A stretch of DNA of 64,000 nucleotides from Curtobacterium sp. MR_MD2014 (GCF_000772085.1 NZ_CP009755.1:248001-312000); one strand, 5' to 3'. Shown: positions 36,978 through 47,906, counted from the first letter of the stretch. Translations and numbers: made by a program. Notes: a model not told the origin generated them from the letters alone.

Positions 36978-37646
36978 ATGGCACGCTCCTCGACCGGTAC
37001 CGCCGCCCCACGGATCACCCCCATCGACCCGCGGGATCTCGACGACTGGGCACCGGCGCCCGGTGACGTCCTGACCGGGGACCGGATCGACGGCAGGCGC
37101 ATCGACGTGCTCGACCTCGCGGGCGAGCGCCTGCCCGACCTCGAGCTCGAGGAGTGCGTGGTCGACACGCTCCGGGCGGACGGCACCGACCTGCGCGGAC
37201 TGCGCATCCGCGACTCGGTGGTCGAGACGCTCGACGCGCCGGTGTTCCGCGCCTCGAGCAGCGCCTGGCGCGAGGTCCGGGTCGCCGGTGGCCGGGTCGG
37301 CTCCGCCGAGCTGTACGACGCGACGCTGAACGGGGTCGAGTTCGTCGGCATGAAGCTCGGGTTCGTCAACCTGCGCGGCTCGACGCTCACCGACGTCGTG
37401 TTCCGCGACTGCGTGGTCGACGAGCTCGACGTGGCCGACGCCCGGCTGCTGCGCGTGGCCTTCCCCGGCACCCGGATCCGCTCCGTGGAGGGCTCGGGCA
37501 CCCGCATCGAGCACGTGGACCTGCGCGACGCCGACCTCGACCGGGTGGAGCGGCTCGAGGGCCTCCGCGGGGCGACGATCGGCACCGACCAGCTGTTCGC
37601 CCTCGCGCCGCTCCTGGCAGCGCAGGCCGGCTACCGCGTGGAGTGA
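36978..37646 (+). CDS. Pentapeptide repeat protein
   Basis: 222-aa protein with a right-handed quadrilateral beta-helix built of A(D/N)LXX-like pentapeptides across about residues 40-195, for example DLAGERLPDLELEECVVD, LRGLRIRDSVVE, ATLNGVEFVGMKLGFVNLRG. The repeats are degenerate, unlike the clean MfpA type. The ATG at 36978 follows the DUF6314 stop by 4 nt. The last 16 nt overlap the convergent flavoprotein gene. Such proteins can mimic DNA, but no function can be assigned here. Confidence 0.8.
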   Translation: MARSSTGTAAPRITPIDPRDLDDWAPAPGDVLTGDRIDGRRIDVLDLAGERLPDLELEECVVDTLRADGTDLRGLRIRDSVVETLDAPVFRASSSAWREVRVAGGRVGSAELYDATLNGVEFVGMKLGFVNLRGSTLTDVVFRDCVVDELDVADARLLRVAFPGTRIRSVEGSGTRIEHVDLRDADLDRVERLEGLRGATIGTDQLFALAPLLAAQAGYRVE

Positions 37647-38620
37647 CCGGCGGGCTCCGCGTCGGCGGCCAGCGCCGCCGCGATGTCGGCCTGGACGAGG
37701 TCGCCGTGCACCGCGGCACCGGCCTGGGTCCCCGCAGCCGCCGACGCGATGACGGTGGCCATCGGTGCCGTGACGTTGCCCGCGGCGTACACCCCGCGGA
37801 CACCCGTCTGGCCGACCGCGTCGACGGTGAGCCCACCGCCGAACCGGAAGCCGTTCACGATGACGTCCTCCGCGTGCAGCCCGAGCCCCTCGAGGAACCC
37901 GACGCGTGGCTCCGCCGTGCTCGACGCCGCGAGCGCGTCGAGCGCGACGACCTCCCCGGAGTCGAGCTCGACACCGGTCAGGACGCCGTCCGAGGAGTGG
38001 ACCCGCGTGACCGACGCCTCGACCACCTCGACGCCGCGGGCCCGGAGACCGGCGAGCGCGGTGTCGTCGACCAGTGCGGGGTCCGTGACGAACGCCGTGA
38101 CCCGGTCGCTCAGCGCGCGGAACATCTGGGCGTGGTGCGCACCGTTCGGTGTGGTGACGAGGACACCGATGCGGCCGTCGCGGACCTCCCACCCGTGGCA
38201 GAACGGGCAGTGCACGACGCCGCGTCCCCACTGCTCGGCGAGGCCGGGGACGTCCGGCAGCACGTCGACGGCGCCGGAGGCGACGACCAACCGGCGCGAC
38301 GTGACGACCGCTCCGGAGTCGAGGGTGACCGAGAAGCCGACGGGGTCGACACCGGTGCCCTCGGTGGCGGACGTGGCCACGACCCTCCCGGCCGCGACCT
38401 CGACGCCGTACGCGGCGACCTCCTCACGGCCGATCCGGGTCAGCTCCGCGGGTGCGACGCCCTCGCGCCCGAGGTAGTTGTGGGCGCCCTCGGCGGGCGC
38501 GTTCCGGGGCTCACCCGCGTCGACGACGAGGACGGAACGGCGCGACCGCCCCGTGATGAGTGCGGCGGACAGGCCGGCGGCCGAGCCGCCGATGACGATG
38601 ACGTCGTAGTGATCACGCAT
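37631..38620 (-). CDS. Thioredoxin reductase-like flavoprotein
   Basis: 329-aa two-domain pyridine nucleotide-disulfide oxidoreductase. The FAD-binding motif VIGGSAAGLSAA is at about 10-21, the redox-active CPFCHG near residue 137, an NAD(P)-binding region around 145-175, and the second FAD motif GVYAAGNVTAPM near 285. It resembles bacterial low-molecular-weight-thiol or thioredoxin reductase-like proteins (TRXB-like). The ATG at 38620 precedes HYDVIVIGG. It is divergent from an XRE-cupin regulator with overlapping inverted repeats between them. Confidence 0.88.
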   Translation of the reverse strand: MRDHYDVIVIGGSAAGLSAALITGRSRRSVLVVDAGEPRNAPAEGAHNYLGREGVAPAELTRIGREEVAAYGVEVAAGRVVATSATEGTGVDPVGFSVTLDSGAVVTSRRLVVASGAVDVLPDVPGLAEQWGRGVVHCPFCHGWEVRDGRIGVLVTTPNGAHHAQMFRALSDRVTAFVTDPALVDDTALAGLRARGVEVVEASVTRVHSSDGVLTGVELDSGEVVALDALAASSTAEPRVGFLEGLGLHAEDVIVNGFRFGGGLTVDAVGQTGVRGVYAAGNVTAPMATVIASAAAGTQAGAAVHGDLVQADIAAALAADAEPAGHSTR

Positions 38621-38650
38621 GACCGCATCATGGACAGTGGTCGGCGACAA

Positions 38651-38677
38651 CGGCAACGAATCTTGCCGGTGTGGCAA
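38651..38677. promoter_or_regulatory. Overlapping GGCAA/TTGCC operators
   Basis: CGGCAA (38651-38656), TTGCCG (38663-38668) and GGCAA (38673-38677) give two overlapping inverted repeats in the 66-nt space between the flavoprotein gene and the XRE-cupin gene. This arrangement of three alternating half-sites suits cooperative binding by the adjacent helix-turn-helix protein. Confidence 0.55.
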
Positions 38678-38686
38678 CATGGCGAC

Positions 38687-39295
38687 ATGGTGCACGGCCG
38701 GGAGGAACGGATCACCCCACCGACGACGGCGCAGGTCGTCGACGCGGTCGGCCCGCGGCTGCGGTCGCTGCGGGAGCGACGACAGGTCACGCTCGCGGCG
38801 CTCGCCGCGGAGACCGGCATCTCGGTGTCGACGCTCTCGCGGCTCGAGTCGGGGCAGCGTCGACCGACCCTCGAGCTGCTGCTGCCCCTCGCCCGGGCGT
38901 ACCAGGTGCCGCTCGACGACCTCGTCGGCGCACCGCAGACCGGCGACCCACGCGTCCACCTGCAGCCCGAGCGGCACGGCGGTCGCGTGGTGATCCCGCT
39001 GACGAAGCGCACCGGGGGCGTGCGGTCGTTCAAGCAGCTCATCCCGCCGATGCCGGCGAACGGCGACCGGAGCCTGAAGACGCACGAGGGCTACGAGTGG
39101 CTCTACGTGCTGTCGGGACGCCTGCGCCTGCTGCTCGGCGACCGCGACTTCGACCTCGGGCCGGGCGAGGTCGTCGAGTTCGACACGCACACCCCGCACT
39201 GGGTCGGCAACACCACGGACGAGGTCACCGAGGTGCTCTGCCTGTACGGGCCGCAGGGGGAGCGGGCCCACGTGCGGTCACGGCCGGCGGGCTGA
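38687..39295 (+). CDS. XRE family regulator with C-terminal cupin
   Basis: 202-aa regulator. A lambda-repressor-like helix-turn-helix lies at about 20-80 (LRSLRERRQVTLAALAAETG, then SVSTLSRLESGQRRPTLELL), and a cupin domain at about 110-195 (THEGYEWLYVLSGRLRLLLG, then GEVVEFDTHTPHWVGN) binds a small ligand or metal. This architecture (HipB-cupin) usually controls a neighbouring metabolic gene. The ATG at 38687 is the first that starts outside the operator region. It faces the flavoprotein gene, which is the likely target. Confidence 0.85.
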   Translation: MVHGREERITPPTTAQVVDAVGPRLRSLRERRQVTLAALAAETGISVSTLSRLESGQRRPTLELLLPLARAYQVPLDDLVGAPQTGDPRVHLQPERHGGRVVIPLTKRTGGVRSFKQLIPPMPANGDRSLKTHEGYEWLYVLSGRLRLLLGDRDFDLGPGEVVEFDTHTPHWVGNTTDEVTEVLCLYGPQGERAHVRSRPAG

Positions 39296-39298
39296 GGC

Positions 39299-39988
39299 TC
39301 AGCCGAACACGTGCCCGACGACGTCCTCGAGGAGCCCGTCCGTCGGCACGTTCGACTGGGCGATGCGGATGCCGATGTCGCCGCGGGTGAAGTAGGTGTC
39401 GCCGTCGGTCACGGGGTACTGCGGGTTCTGCGTGACCTTCTGGCACCGGAGCCCGTCGTCGACGGACGCGCAGTCGAAGCCGGACAGTCCGCGGAGCGCC
39501 TCCGTGGCACGCGACGGGACGACGTTCTCGACCTGGATGGTGAGGTTCGTGAGGTCGGCCTCGGGGTCACGCCAGACGCAGTACAACCGTTGCCCGCTCG
39601 ACTGCCGTGCCGGGGTCAGTGCGGTGCGGGGGACCTCGAGGTCACCGACGACGGCGGGGTCGTTCAGAGCTGCCTCGTCGGTGTACTCGAACGCGCCCGG
39701 TGTCACGAGGTCGTCGCACGTCTCCGGCACCGTGCCCGTCGCGGAGGCCGGTGCGGTGCTCGACGACGGTGACGACGTGTGCGTCGCCCCGGTGTCGGGC
39801 GTCCGTGCCGGGGTGGCGCCGTCGGCCGGGGTCGGCGCACCCGACGTCCTCGACGACGCGGACGTGGACGTGCTCGCGGTCGGGGTGGCGCCGTCACCGC
39901 CGTCGCCGGTGCACCCCGACAGGGTGAGCGCGAGGCCCACCCCGAGTCCGATCGTGGCGAGCAGTGTCGTGGTGCGTGTGTGCCGCAT
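39299..39988 (-). CDS. Lipoprotein of unknown function
   Basis: 229-aa predicted lipoprotein with lipobox LSGC (Cys near residue 26), then a Ser/Thr/Pro/Ala-rich linker to about residue 85. The folded domain contains four cysteines (PETCDDL, LYCVWRDPE, GFDCASV, LRCQKV) that probably form two disulfides, and YFTRGDIGIRIAQSN near the end. This layout resembles DUF3558-like actinobacterial lipoproteins, but I cannot assign the family firmly. It ends 3 nt from the XRE-cupin stop on the opposite strand. Confidence 0.65.
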   Translation of the reverse strand: MRHTRTTTLLATIGLGVGLALTLSGCTGDGGDGATPTASTSTSASSRTSGAPTPADGATPARTPDTGATHTSSPSSSTAPASATGTVPETCDDLVTPGAFEYTDEAALNDPAVVGDLEVPRTALTPARQSSGQRLYCVWRDPEADLTNLTIQVENVVPSRATEALRGLSGFDCASVDDGLRCQKVTQNPQYPVTDGDTYFTRGDIGIRIAQSNVPTDGLLEDVVGHVFG

Positions 39989-40099
39989 CGTTCCCCCGGG
40001 TGCATCGTCAGGTGTCCACCCGACCTCGTGGTGCCGACGGTAGTCGTCGACCCTGCCTGGTGCTCCGCGGATCGGTGTTCCGCGGATCCGGTGCGCCGG

Positions 40100-40864
40100 T
40101 CAGCGCCGGCGGGTCCAGCGAGCGCGGACCCGGGCCCGGAGGGCCACGCGGCCCCGTCGCGCCCAGCGCCGCACCGGGTTCGCCCGTCGGCCGTTGACCC
40201 GGAAGGTGTGGAACGCGCGCCGGGTCCGCCGCGCGACGGAGGTCGCCCCGGACAACGGCCTCGCGGACACCTCGACGGTCAGCGCACGATCGACCAGGAC
40301 GCGCCAGGCGGGGTCGAGCTGCATCGAGAGGTCGACGTCGTCGTGCACCTCGGGGTCGTCGCGGTGCACGCGGCCGCGCACCGCTGTCCAGGTGTCGCGG
40401 AACATCACCGTCGCAGACCCGAAGAGCGGCGGCCGTCCGAGCGCGGACCACATCAGCACGAAGTACGGCCCCATGTAGAGCGCGTCCCACAGGCGGCGGA
40501 GGGCCCGGCCACCCTGACTCGGACGGCCCGGGCCGGTCACGGCCACGACGCCCGGTGTCCCGAGCAGGCGCACAGACTCGGCGATCCATCCCGGCGGCGG
40601 CACCGAGTCGGCGTCGAGCCGCGCGATGACGTCCCCCGAGGCGCGGTCGTACCCACGAGCCGAGGCCGAGGCGATGCCGCGCACGGGTTCGTGCAACACG
40701 GTCGCGCCCGCGGCCCGGGCGACCTCGACGCTGTCGTCGGTGCTGCCGTTGTCGACGACGAGGACCTCGTGCACGGGGTGCGTCTGCGCGGCCAACGCCT
40801 CCAGGCAGCGTGCGAGGTGCTCGGCATCGTCGAGCACGGGGACGACGACGGAGACCTGCGGCAC
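40100..40864 (-). CDS. Glycosyltransferase family 2
   Basis: 254-aa GT-A-fold transferase using a nucleotide sugar. The N-terminal VSVVVPVLDDAEHLARCLEAL, VLVVDNGSTDDS and the metal-binding DADSVPPPGW (about 85-94) are typical of GT2. An EVHDDVDLSMQL segment carries the acceptor-activating acidic residues. The C-terminus is strongly basic (ARRGRVALRARVRARWTRRR) and one helix-like stretch (LYMGPYFVLMWSAL) may touch the membrane. The start is GTG at 40864. A role in wall or surface glycan synthesis is likely; no glycan cluster surrounds it. Confidence 0.83.
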   Translation of the reverse strand: MPQVSVVVPVLDDAEHLARCLEALAAQTHPVHEVLVVDNGSTDDSVEVARAAGATVLHEPVRGIASASARGYDRASGDVIARLDADSVPPPGWIAESVRLLGTPGVVAVTGPGRPSQGGRALRRLWDALYMGPYFVLMWSALGRPPLFGSATVMFRDTWTAVRGRVHRDDPEVHDDVDLSMQLDPAWRVLVDRALTVEVSARPLSGATSVARRTRRAFHTFRVNGRRANPVRRWARRGRVALRARVRARWTRRR

Positions 40865-41063
40865 CCTGCCGATCCTGCCGGAGGCGCGCTGGGCGGACCG
40901 TCGGCCCCGCTGCCGCGGTCGACCACGGCCGCCCCTCCGCGTTCCGTGGACGGACCGACCGCGCAGATCGACGTTCCTGTGCTGCGACGCAGCGCCGGTC
41001 GCGCACGGTCAGGGCCAGCGCGACGGGTGCCGTACCCGCCGCGACCGAACCGGAAGGCCGACC

Positions 41064-41942
41064 ATGACCACGAACCCACCCGGGAACGACTCCGGGACGC
41101 CCATCCACGACCGCACCGCGGCTGCCGAGGGACACGAGGTGCACCCGGGCGTGACGGTGCCCTCCTTCGGCACCGGCGTCCCCGCGCCGCGCGACACCGA
41201 CCGCGACTTCGACGACGTCCTCCGGCCCGACGGCTTCGACGACGTCGAGCCGCTCGACGCGCTGCCCGCCGACGAGCAGCTCCCGGCGACGCCGTCCGCC
41301 GCCGGCGCGTCGGCACCGCTGCACGACTCCACGACGACGAGCACGGGCACCGGCACCGGCTCCGTCCCGCCCGTCGGCGGGGCCACCGCCACGAGCACCG
41401 GTGCCGGTGCCGGCGGCGGCAGCAGTGACGGCGGCAAGGCCGACGCGGCCAAGGGTGCCGCGCAGGACGTCGCCGGCGACGCGAAGGACAAGGCCGCGGA
41501 CGTGGCCGGCACCGCGAAGGAGCAGGCGTCGAACGTCGCCTCCGAGGCGACCGACCACGCCAAGCAGCTCTACTCCCAGGCCTCCGACACGCTCAAGGAG
41601 CAGGCGGCCGGGCAGCAGGAGCGCGCCGCCGGAGGGCTCCGCAGCCTCGGCGAGCAGCTCGGCCGCATGGCCGACAAGGACGACGAGCAGGGCATCGCCG
41701 CGAAGGTCGTCCGCGACCTGTCGAACCGCGCGGGCTCCGCAGCCGGGTACCTCGAGAACCGCGACCCCGGCTCGCTCCTCGACGAGGCGAAGTCCTTCGC
41801 CGCGAAGCGTCCCGGCACGTTCATCGCGCTCGCCGCGGGCGCCGGCATCCTCGCCGGACGCCTGACGAAGGCCCTCGCCACCGAGGTCAAGCACGAGAAG
41901 GAGGCCGGCGAGACCTCGACCGGCACGGGGAGCGGCGTATGA
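41064..41942 (+). CDS. Ala-rich helical protein of the holin/DUF3618 trio
   Basis: 292 aa. The first 120 residues are low-complexity and acidic (DTDRDFDDVLRPDGFDDVEP, then Ser/Thr/Gly repeats). Residues about 125-200 form a long amphipathic helix with an 11-residue-like rhythm (AAQDVAGDAKDKAADVAGTA, KEQASNVASEATDHAKQLYS), similar to LEA or apolipophorin-like stress proteins. A hydrophobic stretch near 260-280 (GTFIALAAGAGILAGRLT) may insert into the membrane. The ATG at 41064 follows GGAAGGCCGACC. ATGA overlap couples it to the next gene. Confidence 0.7.
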   Translation: MTTNPPGNDSGTPIHDRTAAAEGHEVHPGVTVPSFGTGVPAPRDTDRDFDDVLRPDGFDDVEPLDALPADEQLPATPSAAGASAPLHDSTTTSTGTGTGSVPPVGGATATSTGAGAGGGSSDGGKADAAKGAAQDVAGDAKDKAADVAGTAKEQASNVASEATDHAKQLYSQASDTLKEQAAGQQERAAGGLRSLGEQLGRMADKDDEQGIAAKVVRDLSNRAGSAAGYLENRDPGSLLDEAKSFAAKRPGTFIALAAGAGILAGRLTKALATEVKHEKEAGETSTGTGSGV

Positions 41943-42382
41943 GCCACACGGTCCCGGGCGCGACCCCGCTCGGTGAGCCGACGCCCGAGGAACGCGCCGC
42001 CACGACGCCCCTGGGCGAACTGCTGACCGACGTGTCGAAGGACCTGTCGTCGCTGTTCCGCCAGGAGGTCGCCCTCGCCAAGGCGGAGCTCACCGAGTCC
42101 GCCAAGAAGGCGGGCAAGGCCGGCGGCATGTTCGGCGGCGCCGGGCTCACCGCCCTGTTCGCCCTGTTGTTCCTGTCGATCGCCGCGTGGTGGGGTCTCG
42201 GGTACCTCATCGGCAACGCGTGGTCCGCCGTCGTGATCGCCGTGGTCTACGCGATCGTCGCCGCGATCCTCGCCGTCCGGGGGCGCAAGGAGATCAAGGA
42301 GATCCAGGGCGCCCCGCAGACGGTCGAGACCGTCAAGGAAGTCCCCGAAGCACTGAAGCCGAACACCGGGAGGAAGCCATGA
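41939..42382 (+). CDS. Phage holin family (DUF1469-like) membrane protein
   Basis: 147-aa protein with an N-terminal amphipathic part (LGELLTDVSKDLSSLFRQEVALAKAELTESA in parts), then two membrane helices at about 63-85 and 90-113, and a charged tail. This is the actinobacterial holin superfamily III-like group, which despite its name is a chromosomal gene usually beside DUF3618. Starts and stops overlap both neighbours by 4 nt (ATGA), so the three are one translational unit. A role in membrane or envelope stress is inferred, not shown. No phage genes are near. Confidence 0.82.
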   Translation: MSHTVPGATPLGEPTPEERAATTPLGELLTDVSKDLSSLFRQEVALAKAELTESAKKAGKAGGMFGGAGLTALFALLFLSIAAWWGLGYLIGNAWSAVVIAVVYAIVAAILAVRGRKEIKEIQGAPQTVETVKEVPEALKPNTGRKP

Positions 42383-42951
42383 GCACCCCAGAAGAGATCC
42401 GTGCCGACATCGAGCGCACCCGCGGTGCCCTCGGGTCCGACGTCGACGCCCTGGCCGACAAGGTCAACCCGTCGTCGATCGCGCACCGCCAGACCGACCG
42501 GGTGAAGAACCGTTTCCAGGGCGTCCGCGACTCGGTGATGGGCTCGGCGCACTCCGCCGGCTCGAGCGTCTCGGGGTCGGCGTCCGGGACGGCCGACCAG
42601 GCGAAGGACGTTGCGCACAAGGGTGTCGAGAAGGCCAAGGGCAACCCGCTCGCGGTCGGGCTCATCGCGTTCGGCGCCGGGTGGCTCGCCTCGTCGCTCA
42701 TCCCGACGTCCGACAAGGAGGAGCAGCTCGCCGGTGAGCTCAAGGACAAGGCGGCGCCCCTCGTCGAGGACGTCAAGTCCCAGGCGAAGGACGTCAGTTC
42801 GCAGCTGGGCGACGTGGCGAAGGAGCACGCGCAGGACCTCAAGGGGACCGCGCAGGATGCCGCGCAGACCGTCAAGGACGAGGCGCAGGGCGCCGCGTCC
42901 GACGTCCAGGAGCACGCGAAGGGTGCTGCGGACGACGTGCGCAGCAGCTGA
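42379..42951 (+). CDS. DUF3618 domain protein
   Basis: 190-aa protein. The N-terminal DUF3618 signature is clear: PEEIRADIERTRGALGSDVDALADKVNP at residues 4-31 (in parts), followed by a serine-rich part, one hydrophobic segment (NPLAVGLIAFGAGWLASSLI, about 88-108) and a long Ala/Lys/Asp/Gln-rich helix with repeated AKDV/AQDL units. The ATG at 42379 overlaps the holin-like stop and has GGGAGGAAGCC upstream. It ends 12 nt before a 21-bp hairpin. The family is of unknown function. Confidence 0.85.
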   Translation: MSTPEEIRADIERTRGALGSDVDALADKVNPSSIAHRQTDRVKNRFQGVRDSVMGSAHSAGSSVSGSASGTADQAKDVAHKGVEKAKGNPLAVGLIAFGAGWLASSLIPTSDKEEQLAGELKDKAAPLVEDVKSQAKDVSSQLGDVAKEHAQDLKGTAQDAAQTVKDEAQGAASDVQEHAKGAADDVRSS

Positions 42952-42963
42952 CGTCACCCCGTG

Positions 42964-43009
42964 ACGGACGGGAGGCCCGTGGCGACGCCGCCACGGGCCT
43001 CCCGTCCGT
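42964..43009. terminator. 21-bp perfect hairpin terminator, GGGAGGC family
   Basis: Arms at 42964-42984 and 42989-43009 are perfectly complementary over 21 bp (core GGGAGGCCCGTGGCG) with a 4-nt ACGC loop. This is the best-preserved member of the GGGAGGC hairpin family and terminates the DUF3618 operon just before the MarR promoter. Confidence 0.9.
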
Positions 43010-43030
43010 TCCGCGGTAGCGTCGGGGCCC

Positions 43031-43456
43031 ATGGACCCGATCGACGAACTCGCCGCCGAGTTGCGCCAGTCGATCGGCCGCGTCGTGCGGGCGGCCCGGC
43101 GCGAGGGCGACAGCCTGCCGCCGGCGCACTCGACGACGCTGGGGTTCCTCGGACGCGAGGGGCCGATGACGATCGCGGAGCTCGCCCGGCGACGCGGCGT
43201 GAAGCACCAGGGGCAGTCCCGGACCGTTGCGGAGCTGACGAGCCAGGAGTACGTCGAGCGGACCGTGTCCGAGACGGACCGACGGGCGTCGGTGATCCGC
43301 ATCACCGATGCCGGCCGCGCCGCGCTGCAGCGGGACATGGACGGGCGCGCGGACTGGCTCGCGACGGCCGTGCGTGCGGAGCTCGACGACGACGAGCGCG
43401 CGCTCCTCGCCCGGTTGCCCGACATCCTCGAGCGTCTGGCGCGCCGGGCTGGCTGA
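43031..43456 (+). CDS. MarR family transcriptional regulator
   Basis: 141-aa winged-helix repressor. The recognition segment is TIAELARRRGVKHQGQSRTVAELTSQEYVERT (in parts) and the wing is ETDRRASVIRITDAGRAAL. The ATG at 43031 lies 8 nt after TAGCGT (43017-43022), consistent with a leaderless mRNA. The MBL gene starts 54 nt downstream and its promoter is covered by a near-ideal 19-bp operator, so that gene is the probable target. Confidence 0.87.
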   Translation: MDPIDELAAELRQSIGRVVRAARREGDSLPPAHSTTLGFLGREGPMTIAELARRRGVKHQGQSRTVAELTSQEYVERTVSETDRRASVIRITDAGRAALQRDMDGRADWLATAVRAELDDDERALLARLPDILERLARRAG

Positions 43457-43482
43457 GGGTCCCTCCGACAACCGGTCCCATT

Positions 43483-43501
43483 TGTACAACAGTGTTGTAC
43501 A
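43483..43501. promoter_or_regulatory. MarR-type operator of the MBL gene
   Basis: TGTACAACA, one central G, and TGTTGTACA form a perfect 9-bp inverted repeat (19 bp). The right arm overlaps the -10 hexamer TACAGT (43498-43503), which lies 7 nt before the ATG at 43511, so binding would block initiation. The MarR protein encoded just upstream is the expected ligand. Confidence 0.75.
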
Positions 43502-43510
43502 GTTGGCGAC

Positions 43511-44152
43511 ATGCAGCTGACGAAGTACAACCACGCCACCGTCGTCCTCGAGCAGGACGGCGCCTCGCTCGTCATCGACCCGGGCTCGTTCACGCCCGAG
43601 TCCGCCGACCTCGTCGCCGGGGCCACGGTCGTCCTCGTCACGCACGAGCACGCCGACCACTTCGCCGTCGACGCGATCCGTGCGGGTCTGGAGCGCAGCG
43701 CCGACGTCGTCGTCCACGGTCCGGCGTCGGTCGTCGAGCAGCTCGGCGACCACGACGGCCGCGTCCGCGCGGTCGCCGCGGGCGACACGGTCGAGGTCGG
43801 GCCCTTCCGTGCCCGGGTCTTCGGGGAGGAGCACGCGGTCATCCACCGCGACATCCCCACCATCGCGAACGTGGGCTACCTGGTGAACGACGCCGTCTTC
43901 CACCCGGGCGACGCCTACCTCGTGCCGGACGTCCCGGTCCGGACCCTGCTCGTCCCGACGAGCGGGCCGTGGGCGAAGACCGGCGAAGGTGTCGACTACG
44001 TCCGCGCGGTCGCACCGGAGCACGTGGTGCAGATCCACGAGCTGCTCCTCAGCGAGGGTGGTCAGGAGATGAACGTCCGGATGTTCGGCACCGAGGGCCT
44101 CGGTGGCGTCCCGGCGTCGATCCTGCCCGTCGGTTCGTCGATCGAGGTCTGA
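43511..44152 (+). CDS. MBL fold metallo-hydrolase
   Basis: 213-aa metallo-beta-lactamase-fold hydrolase of the UlaG/YtkL-like group. The metal-binding motif is THEHADH near residue 44, with further His residues at GEEHAVIH, the Asp of FHPGDAYL and the His of VVQIHELLL. The N-terminus MQLTKYNHATVVLEQDGASLVIDPG is typical. The substrate is unknown. The start follows TACAGT by 7 nt without a ribosome site, so it is leaderless, and a MarR operator covers the promoter. This gene may respond to a phenolic or antibiotic-like signal. Confidence 0.85.
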   Translation: MQLTKYNHATVVLEQDGASLVIDPGSFTPESADLVAGATVVLVTHEHADHFAVDAIRAGLERSADVVVHGPASVVEQLGDHDGRVRAVAAGDTVEVGPFRARVFGEEHAVIHRDIPTIANVGYLVNDAVFHPGDAYLVPDVPVRTLLVPTSGPWAKTGEGVDYVRAVAPEHVVQIHELLLSEGGQEMNVRMFGTEGLGGVPASILPVGSSIEV

Positions 44153-44200
44153 TCGCGCGACCCTGGGTCGAACCGGTGGTCGTGGGAGCAGGCTGGGTGG

Positions 44201-44881
44201 ATGCCTGATGCTCCCTCGACCGCCGTCCTCTTCGACATCGACGGCACCCTCGCCGACTCGAACTACGCGCACGTCGACGCATGGTGGCGAGCGTTCCGCG
44301 CCGCCGGCGAGTCCGTCGACGCGTGGCGGATCCACCGCGCGATCGGCATGGACTCCGGGCGCCTGCTCGAGGAGCTGCTGCCCGACGCCTCCGACGAGGT
44401 CCGTGACACCGCGAAGCAGTTCCACACCGCCTACTACTCGGAGCACATGCCGCAGCTGCGGCTGCTGCCCGGGGCGCGGGAACTGCTCGAGGCGGTCGCC
44501 GACGCCGGCCACGCGGTCGTGCTGGCGACGAGTGCGCCCGAGTCGGAGCTGTCGGTGCTGCGCGAGCTGCTCGACGCATCCGCGTGGGTGACGGCCGAGA
44601 CGAGCTCGGAGGACGTCGAGCAGGCGAAGCCGGACCCCGGGATCATCCAGGTCGCGCTCGACAAGGTCGGCGTCGCTGCGGATCGCGCGGTGATGGTCGG
44701 TGACGCCATGTGGGACGTCGAGTCGTCGGGGAAGGTCGGGCTGCCCTGCGTCGGTGTCATGACCGGCGGGATCGGCGGCGACGAACTCCGTGGAGCGGGA
44801 GCCGCGGCCGTGTACGACGACGCAGCCGCCGTGCTCGCCGCGTTCCGGGCGGGCGAGGGGCCGATCGCCGCGCTGGCCTGA
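44201..44881 (+). CDS. HAD family phosphatase
   Basis: 226-aa haloacid dehalogenase-superfamily hydrolase, phosphoglycolate-phosphatase-like. Motif I is VLFDIDGTLADSN with nucleophile Asp12, motif II LATSAPESEL with the Thr/Ser, motif III Lys in QAKPDPGI, and motif IV GDAMWDVESS. The helical cap lies between motifs I and II. The ATG at 44201 is 6 nt after CAGGCT, a weaker form of the leaderless promoter. The phosphate substrate is unknown. Confidence 0.87.
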   Translation: MPDAPSTAVLFDIDGTLADSNYAHVDAWWRAFRAAGESVDAWRIHRAIGMDSGRLLEELLPDASDEVRDTAKQFHTAYYSEHMPQLRLLPGARELLEAVADAGHAVVLATSAPESELSVLRELLDASAWVTAETSSEDVEQAKPDPGIIQVALDKVGVAADRAVMVGDAMWDVESSGKVGLPCVGVMTGGIGGDELRGAGAAAVYDDAAAVLAAFRAGEGPIAALA

Positions 44882-44914
44882 GTCCCGCCCCGGTGCGTGC
44901 GAGGATGGACGATC

Positions 44915-47783
<2,869 letters not shown>

Positions 47784-47802
47784 CGCGGGCGCTCCGTGCG
47801 CT

Positions 47803-47906
47803 GAGACGCCGGCGTCGGTGCGAGACGCCCCCGCGCGTGCGACACGCCTCCGGAACCGGGGGCGTGTCGCGTGTTCCAGTGCGTCTCGGGCAGACGCCGG
47901 CGTCTC
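47803..47906. repeat. 104-nt three-tier inverted repeat
   Basis: GAGACGCCGGCGTC (47803-47816) pairs with GACGCCGGCGTCTC (47893-47906). Inside, CGAGACGC (47821-47828) pairs with GCGTCTCG (47881-47888), and GCGACACGCC (47839-47848) with GGCGTGTCGC (47861-47870). The gaps are symmetric (4 and 4 nt, then 10 and 10 nt). It follows the MFS stop in the 247-nt space before the convergent LacI gene and may be a terminator, but it is far larger than needed. Confidence 0.85.

Noticed and set aside
39989..40099. Direct repeat TCCGCGGATC around 40060-40090.
   Set aside because: Only two short copies without further structure; not enough to call an element.
41939..42382. Holin-like gene as a sign of a prophage.
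   Set aside because: No endolysin, tail, capsid, integrase or att-like repeats nearby; this family is a chromosomal partner of DUF3618 in actinobacteria.
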